This document shows positions 5,907 to 10,554 of a DNA stretch of 10,554 nt, piece after piece; positions within the stretch are counted from its first letter, which is position 1, and each line of letters opens with the position of its first letter. A program made the position numbers and the translations under genes. The notes under the pieces were generated by a model. It was not told where the DNA came from, did no database searches, and saw nothing but the letters and a program-made list of their open reading frames with translations. The stretch comes from CBFGRU01 sp965651255 (GTDB lineage Bacteria; Planctomycetota; Phycisphaerae; Phycisphaerales; SM1A02): positions 1 through 10,554 of the forward strand of contig CBFGRU010000095.1 in the NCBI GenBank assembly GCA_965651255.1. Direction: 5' to 3'.

Positions 5907-8672
5907 TTACGCCGGTTCGTCCAGATCTCCCACTGCGTGGTAGATGATGGTCGTCTTGAACGGGTCGTGGCCATGTTCATCGAAGACGACGATCTCGTTC
6001 GGCTCATCGGTCTTTACCCACGTCTCGGGGACGTAGAGCTTGGTCTGCGGTCCGACCTTCTTCCCACCGGCGGTGGTCGTGAAGTACCGGCCGAGGTTGC
6101 GACCGTTGACAAACAACTGCCCCTTGCTCAATCCGGTGGTGTCGAACCAGAGGGGCAGTTCCGTGGATCGCACATCAAACGTCGATCGCCACCAGCACGG
6201 CCGACCCGAAAGCGACTTGGCGCCGGTCTTCGAGACTTCTTCGTACAACGTGCGGACGGGCGGCTCCCACCGCGCGAACGACCACGTTGCATTCGCCGTC
6301 ACCGCATCGACCACTTCCAGCAGTTTGCAATTGGCGATGATCGGGTCGAGTTCATCGGCGTACCCGGCATCCGGCGCAAAGCGCAGCTCGTTGTTCCCGC
6401 GCTTCATCGCGGCCATCGATTCCGGGTCGAGCAGCAGATCCATCGCGCCATCCGACGTCGGGCCGGCGAAGTACGCAATCGGTACATCGTTCAGAATGAA
6501 GACGCCGGGAACAAATGTATCGTGAAGTGACAGCAGCACCGGCGACTTCTTGCGGTGCGCGAACTTCCAGAGCAGATGCTTGCTCTCGGTGAGTCGCCCC
6601 TTGCTCTGCCCGATGATGAACGGGCGCAGCGTCAGTGCATCCAGCGGTTCGGCATCGATCGCCTTGGGCTTGCCGACTTTGATCGGCGCGACTTCGAGCA
6701 TGTGGCCGTACCAGCCCTTCTTCCGCCCGAGGTCGTTGCCTTCGCAGAAGCGACCGGTGTGATCAGCCAGGCCGACAATCGTGACATCGCCCTTCGGCAG
6801 TTTCAGCTCGAACGGTCCGCGGATCGCTTCGGGTCCATCACCGACGATACCGAGAAACTCACCTTCGGCGTACACGTGCAACCGCGTCCCCGATTGGGGA
6901 ATCGCCACCAGGCGCTTGCGGGCAACGTTGTTCTTGAACGAGACGCGATACCACCCGTAGCCAGCGGTGGTGCCGCATTGATCAAGCGTCTCCGGCCCGG
7001 CGAGCGATGCGTAGCGCGGACTCGTCCCCGTCGTCTGCGGCACGGCGGGCGCGGCGAGCCATTCACCCAGCTTGGTCATCGGCGGACGACGACCGCCCGT
7101 ATCGGGTTTCTGAATCGTCTGCTGCGCCTGCCCGGAGACGGTGATGATCTCACTCATGCCGTGGCGTGGAATCGCGGTCCCGTCCGCCGCAAGACCGGCA
7201 CAGCCAACGTACACCCGTTTCTCATCGACGTAGGTCGCATCGATCTGCTGCTGATTGCAGATGACGATGGTGATGCCCATGTGTTCCATGACGACCGGGC
7301 GCGACCCGCTGGGCACGGTGGCCTGCATGATCGAACCATTGATCGAGATCACCGCCTGGAACTTTTCCGGGCCGTGCAGCACCAGAATCTGGCGATCAAC
7401 CAGCGCGAACGGGCAGAGGTTGGCGTAATCAAGCCGCGCGTTGCCGCCGAGGTCACCGTCGAAGAGATACCACCCCACCGGCTGATCACCGAGGTCGACC
7501 GGCAACGACAGTCCGTTGTCAAGCAGCAGTGTCGTCGCGGTATGACCGCTCATCGCACCGAAGACGAACGCGATGCGGCCTCGCGACCCGCGCAGCGGCA
7601 CGACGGAGACGCCATCACCGCGCTGGCAGGAAGTGTGCAGGTCAATCGTGATGGGTTGATACGTCGGATCGAGTTCCGCGAAGACCGCGCCGAAGTGACT
7701 GGCAAAGCTCGCGAGGCGCTTGAGTTGGTCGTACTTCGAGCCACGTGCGCCGGCCTCGCCGAGCGGCGCCTGAACGGCGTGGGCGGTGCCGATGAAGCCA
7801 TCGGTGCGGCCGGCCCGGCGCCCGGCAGAGAACGCGAAGTTCGTTCCGCCGTGGAACGGGCGCACGACCGGCTGCGCGCCGGCGGCGAGGATCTGCGCGA
7901 AGTTGTGCAGCACCGTCCGCGGAGGATGATTGGCTTGAATCTCATCTCCCCAGACCTGCACCTGACAGGGCGGGAACGCGCTGACGATGCGCGGCGCTGC
8001 ATTCTGAATCGCGCGGAACTGGCGCAGGTTTTCCAGCAGTGACTCTTCACCCGTCCACGTCTCGAAAGCGCCATCCGCTTCCGCCCACAGATCGTTCGCA
8101 GTGATGACGGGAACGGTCATGCCGTTCTCGCGCAGATGACGCATGACTTCACCAAGGTATGAATCTGCCGTATCAGGATTCGTGCAGTACCACGACTGCT
8201 CGGCCTGAACGGCGATGATGCATCCCTTGCGCGAGCGCGTAATCTGAAGATCGACCAACGAGGCCAGCAGTTTGCGGAAGTAGAGCGCGATGCGCTCGAT
8301 GAACGCCTCGTTCGGCTCGCGCAAGCGCATGCCTTCAACTTCCGTCAGCCACGAGGGCAATCCGCCGCCGTCGAAATCAACGCCGACGAACGGTCCCGGT
8401 CGAAGAATGACATACATCCCTGCTTCGCGGCAGAGATCGATGAATGTTCTGACATCCGCCTGGCCGGCAAAGTCGAATCGACCGGGCCGCGGTTCGTGGA
8501 TCATCCACGGGCAGGCGACGCTGATGGTGTTGAAACCGGCCTGCCGAGCCGCCGCAATGCGATCGGCCCAGAGTTCGTTCGGTATTCTTGCGTACTCCAG
8601 ACTGGCTCCGACGATCCAGATCCGTCGGTTGTCGATGAGCAGGCTTTGTCCGTCAAAGGTAATCGTGGGCAT
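5907..8672 (-). CDS. GH35 beta-galactosidase-like protein, catalytic residues apparently lost
   Basis: This 921-residue protein starts at the ATG at 8672-8670 (MPTITFDGQSLLIDNRR). The frame is open upstream to 9179, but that part lies antisense to the next gene and shows no family features. The GH35 TIM barrel spans about 10-330: VGASLEYARIPNELW (21-35), HEPRPGRFDF (59-68), VILRPGPFVGVDFDGGGLP (88-106), RPFHGGTNFAF (271-281) and QAPLGEAGARGSKYDQL (301-317). Beta-rich domains follow. The C-terminal GH35 jelly roll is intact: WWRSTFD (827-833), KGQLFVNGRNLGRY (850-863) and GPQTKLYVPETW (874-885). The acid/base motif usually reads VQVENEYG but here reads VQAEQSWY (155-162). The nucleophile motif usually reads SEF but here reads SAF (231-233). 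No signal peptide is visible, so it is probably cytoplasmic. The family assignment is firm; galactosidase activity is doubtful. Confidence 0.88.
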   Translation of the reverse strand: MPTITFDGQSLLIDNRRIWIVGASLEYARIPNELWADRIAAARQAGFNTISVACPWMIHEPRPGRFDFAGQADVRTFIDLCREAGMYVILRPGPFVGVDFDGGGLPSWLTEVEGMRLREPNEAFIERIALYFRKLLASLVDLQITRSRKGCIIAVQAEQSWYCTNPDTADSYLGEVMRHLRENGMTVPVITANDLWAEADGAFETWTGEESLLENLRQFRAIQNAAPRIVSAFPPCQVQVWGDEIQANHPPRTVLHNFAQILAAGAQPVVRPFHGGTNFAFSAGRRAGRTDGFIGTAHAVQAPLGEAGARGSKYDQLKRLASFASHFGAVFAELDPTYQPITIDLHTSCQRGDGVSVVPLRGSRGRIAFVFGAMSGHTATTLLLDNGLSLPVDLGDQPVGWYLFDGDLGGNARLDYANLCPFALVDRQILVLHGPEKFQAVISINGSIMQATVPSGSRPVVMEHMGITIVICNQQQIDATYVDEKRVYVGCAGLAADGTAIPRHGMSEIITVSGQAQQTIQKPDTGGRRPPMTKLGEWLAAPAVPQTTGTSPRYASLAGPETLDQCGTTAGYGWYRVSFKNNVARKRLVAIPQSGTRLHVYAEGEFLGIVGDGPEAIRGPFELKLPKGDVTIVGLADHTGRFCEGNDLGRKKGWYGHMLEVAPIKVGKPKAIDAEPLDALTLRPFIIGQSKGRLTESKHLLWKFAHRKKSPVLLSLHDTFVPGVFILNDVPIAYFAGPTSDGAMDLLLDPESMAAMKRGNNELRFAPDAGYADELDPIIANCKLLEVVDAVTANATWSFARWEPPVRTLYEEVSKTGAKSLSGRPCWWRSTFDVRSTELPLWFDTTGLSKGQLFVNGRNLGRYFTTTAGGKKVGPQTKLYVPETWVKTDEPNEIVVFDEHGHDPFKTTIIYHAVGDLDEPA

Positions 8673-8685
8673 GAACCAATATCTT

Positions 8686-8745
8686 TTCGCGCGAGGAGTG
8701 TGCCACGGGGCACGGAGCCCCAAGAATACGGCCACTTCGCGCGAA
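8686..8745. promoter_or_regulatory. Paired TTCGCGCGA palindromes in the divergent intergenic region
   Basis: TTCGCGCGA occurs at 8686-8694 and again at 8736-8744, exactly 50 bases apart; the second extends to the perfect 10-base palindrome TTCGCGCGAA at 8736-8745. The first copy sits 14 bases upstream of the GH35-like start and the second about 70 bases upstream of the TolC-like start. Between them are two mutually exclusive short hairpins, GTGCC/GGCAC (8700-8704 with 8709-8713) and GGGGC/GCCCC (8707-8711 with 8717-8721). A shared operator for the two divergent genes is inferred from position, symmetry and spacing. GC-rich palindromes do arise by chance in such a genome. Confidence 0.35.
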
Positions 8746-8813
8746 ATCGCAACCTCTACCCCCCGGACCGCAACGAGATCGTCTCGGTTCGGGTATGAAG
8801 AATGCACCTCTCC

Positions 8814-10554
8814 ATGATTCGGAATCGAACACAATCCACGACCCGGGCCCCCCGTTTCCTCTTGCTGGGTGCGGCGATCTCTTCTTTTTTGGCCTCTATT
8901 GGGTGTGAAAGCGGCATGGCGCGAATCGATCGTGCCGCCGACCAGCTCATCCGCGAAACCAGCCAGGAAATTGGCGGCGGAGCGGCGAGTCCACGCCTCC
9001 GGCCCAACGATGAGTACACCGCCGGATCGGGCCTGACCTTTCCCAGCGACCGCGAGCTCTTTCGTCCGCCGACGGACAATCCCGAGGCCGCGGCCCTGAC
9101 GTACACCCCCGCGGCCCGTCAGAGTGAGACCTTTGACCCCGCCATCGAAGCCCAGGAAGCCATCGACCGGCTGGAACAATCACTCGCCCAGCCCCCCGCG
9201 AACGCCCTGCGGCTCGACTTGTCCGGAACGCTCGCGCAGGCCATCGAAACCGCGCGGGAGTACCGCACCGCCGAGGAAGAGTACATTCTCGCTGCCCTCC
9301 GCTTGCTGATTGAACGGCACCGTTGGGGTCCGCGGTTTTTCGATGAGGTCTCGGCCAACATCTCAGCGGACTCAGAAAACGAGAAGTTCGATACCGCCCT
9401 TTCGCTTGTCAACGAACTGCGCGTGACCCAGCGCCTTCCGTACGGCGGCGAGGTTTCCGCGCGATTGCTCGCGCGGGCCACGGAGGATCTGCATCAGCGC
9501 ATCTCCGGCCCCGAAGGGACGCAATCGGCGGATTTCATCCTTTCCGCGAACATTCCGCTCCTGCGCGGGGCGGGGCTGGCCGCTCGCGAGCCGCGCATCC
9601 AGGCCGAGCGCGACCTGATCTACGCCGCCCGCAATTTCGAGCAGTTTCGTCGGGATTTCCTCGTCGATATCGCGACGACCTTTCTCGACCTCGTCGTGCA
9701 GCAGCAGAACATCACGAACACCAAGAACGAGCTGGAGAATCGGCTGAGCTTTTATGACCGTGAGCGGGCACTGATGGATGCCGGCCGCGCCAGCCCCTTC
9801 AACGCTGCCCTCGCGGCCAACAGCGTGCTCGATACGCGGGACAATCTTCGCTCACAGATCGACAACTACACTTTTGCGGTCGATCGCTTCAAGGTGCGTC
9901 TGGGTCTGCCGGTGGATCAGCCGGTCATCATCATGCCCGGCGGGCTTGATCTGCCGCCACCGCTGGTTGAATCGAATGAGGCCGTCGCCGCCGCGCTTCG
10001 TTATCGACTGGATGTGCAGACGCAGCGCGATCGCATCGACGATGTGCGAAGACGCATTGACATTGCGCGGAACAACCTGCTTCCGGACCTCGACTTCTCC
10101 GCCTCGGCGAGCATGTCCACCGATGATGAACGCGACCGGGCAGGACTTCGTTTCAACGTGGAGGACAACGATTACGCGGCGAGCATCACGTTCGGCCTGC
10201 CGCTCGATCGCGAAATCGAGCGAATGCAGCTTCGGCAGACGCAGATTGATTTCGAGCAGACCAAGCGCAACTACGACCGCTTCCGCGACGATGTGATCGT
10301 GGGTGTGCGGCAGGCCATTCGCGAAATCGAACGAGCCCGTTTCTCGCTGCGTCTGCAGGAAGAGAACCTGAAGATCGCGCAACTTCGACAGGATTCGATC
10401 GAGGCAGCGCCCGACCGGGCAACCGCGCTCGACCGGTCCGAGGCAGCCGATGCCCTTACGCGGGCGGCCAACGCCCGTGACCGGGCGGTCCGCGACCTTC
10501 AGGTCTCGATTCTGGAGTACCTGCTGACCACGGGCATGCTGCGGGTGGATGCCC
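8814..10554 (+). CDS. TolC-type outer-membrane efflux lipoprotein, C-terminus cut off
   Basis: The frame runs open from ATG 8814 to the right edge, giving at least 580 residues. ATG 8802 is an in-frame alternative adding four residues; a TGA at 8796-8798 excludes earlier starts. A basic N-terminus, the hydrophobic stretch FLLLGAAISSFLASIG (15-30) and Cys31 form a lipoprotein signal, although the -3 residue is Ser rather than the usual Leu. An acidic, low-complexity linker follows to about residue 130. The first OEP repeat includes LRVTQRLPYGGEVSARL near 202-218 and LSANIPLLRGAGLAAREPRI near 243-262. Long amphipathic helices continue (IATTFLDLVVQQQNITNTKN, then LMDAGRASPFNAA). The second repeat starts near YRLDVQTQRDRIDDVRRR (397-414), followed by LPDLDFSASAS and FGLPLDREIERMQL. 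Such proteins trimerise as the outer-membrane duct of tripartite efflux or type I secretion systems. The pump and adaptor may lie to the right. Confidence 0.87.
   Translation, partial: MIRNRTQSTTRAPRFLLLGAAISSFLASIGCESGMARIDRAADQLIRETSQEIGGGAASPRLRPNDEYTAGSGLTFPSDRELFRPPTDNPEAAALTYTPAARQSETFDPAIEAQEAIDRLEQSLAQPPANALRLDLSGTLAQAIETAREYRTAEEEYILAALRLLIERHRWGPRFFDEVSANISADSENEKFDTALSLVNELRVTQRLPYGGEVSARLLARATEDLHQRISGPEGTQSADFILSANIPLLRGAGLAAREPRIQAERDLIYAARNFEQFRRDFLVDIATTFLDLVVQQQNITNTKNELENRLSFYDRERALMDAGRASPFNAALAANSVLDTRDNLRSQIDNYTFAVDRFKVRLGLPVDQPVIIMPGGLDLPPPLVESNEAVAAALRYRLDVQTQRDRIDDVRRRIDIARNNLLPDLDFSASASMSTDDERDRAGLRFNVEDNDYAASITFGLPLDREIERMQLRQTQIDFEQTKRNYDRFRDDVIVGVRQAIREIERARFSLRLQEENLKIAQLRQDSIEAAPDRATALDRSEAADALTRAANARDRAVRDLQVSILEYLLTTGMLRVDA

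Noticed and set aside
6555..8042. A 495-codon open frame on the plus strand
   Set aside because: It lies wholly antisense to the GH35-like gene, is rich in Arg, His and Asp with no recognisable domain, and is the kind of shadow frame that GC-rich coding DNA produces.
8673..9179. An upstream extension of the GH35-like frame by 169 residues
   Set aside because: The extension has no GH35 features, crosses the divergent intergenic region and lies antisense to the signal peptide and N-terminus of the TolC-like gene. MPTITFDGQ at 8672 is a typical family N-terminus.

Overview
The window looks like chromosomal DNA from a GC-rich Gram-negative bacterium, most likely a planctomycete of the Phycisphaerae type. 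This is an inference from gene content and style: futalosine-pathway menaquinone synthesis, a TolC-type outer-membrane lipoprotein, a large GH35-like protein, weak or absent Shine-Dalgarno sequences, and wide GC-rich coding frames. No rRNA, tRNA, CRISPR array, transposase or phage gene was seen.

Layout from left to right. (1) Bases 1-68 may be the first codons of a leftward gene that leaves the window. (2) 243-1529 (+) is mqnE, aminofutalosine synthase, with an extra segment of about 43 residues. (3) 1530-1767 is an AT-rich spacer holding a cluster of inverted and direct AAGCATCAT/ATGATGCTT repeats. (4) 1768-3225 (+) is an AAA ATPase of the DUF4143 type, followed by two hairpins; the second has a T-rich tail and reads as an intrinsic terminator. 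(5) 3365-5878 (+) is comEC, the DNA-uptake channel. (6) 5907-8672 (-) is a 921-residue GH35 beta-galactosidase-like protein, convergent with comEC. (7) 8673-8813 is a divergent intergenic region with two copies of a TTCGCGCGA palindrome. (8) 8814 to the right edge (+) is a TolC-like outer-membrane efflux lipoprotein, cut off at its C terminus.

The genes do not form one operon or one obvious pathway: quinone synthesis, a solitary ATPase, DNA uptake, a sugar-enzyme homologue and an efflux channel lie side by side. The most striking signal is in the GH35-like protein. It keeps the family fold signatures at both ends, but by motif alignment both catalytic glutamates are replaced (Ser160 and Ala232), along with several substrate-contact positions. 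That suggests a pseudoenzyme or a rewired active site. The second notable signal is the repeat cluster in front of the DUF4143 ATPase, which, with the downstream terminator, makes that gene look like a self-contained, possibly autoregulated cassette. No complete new multi-gene system is evident.
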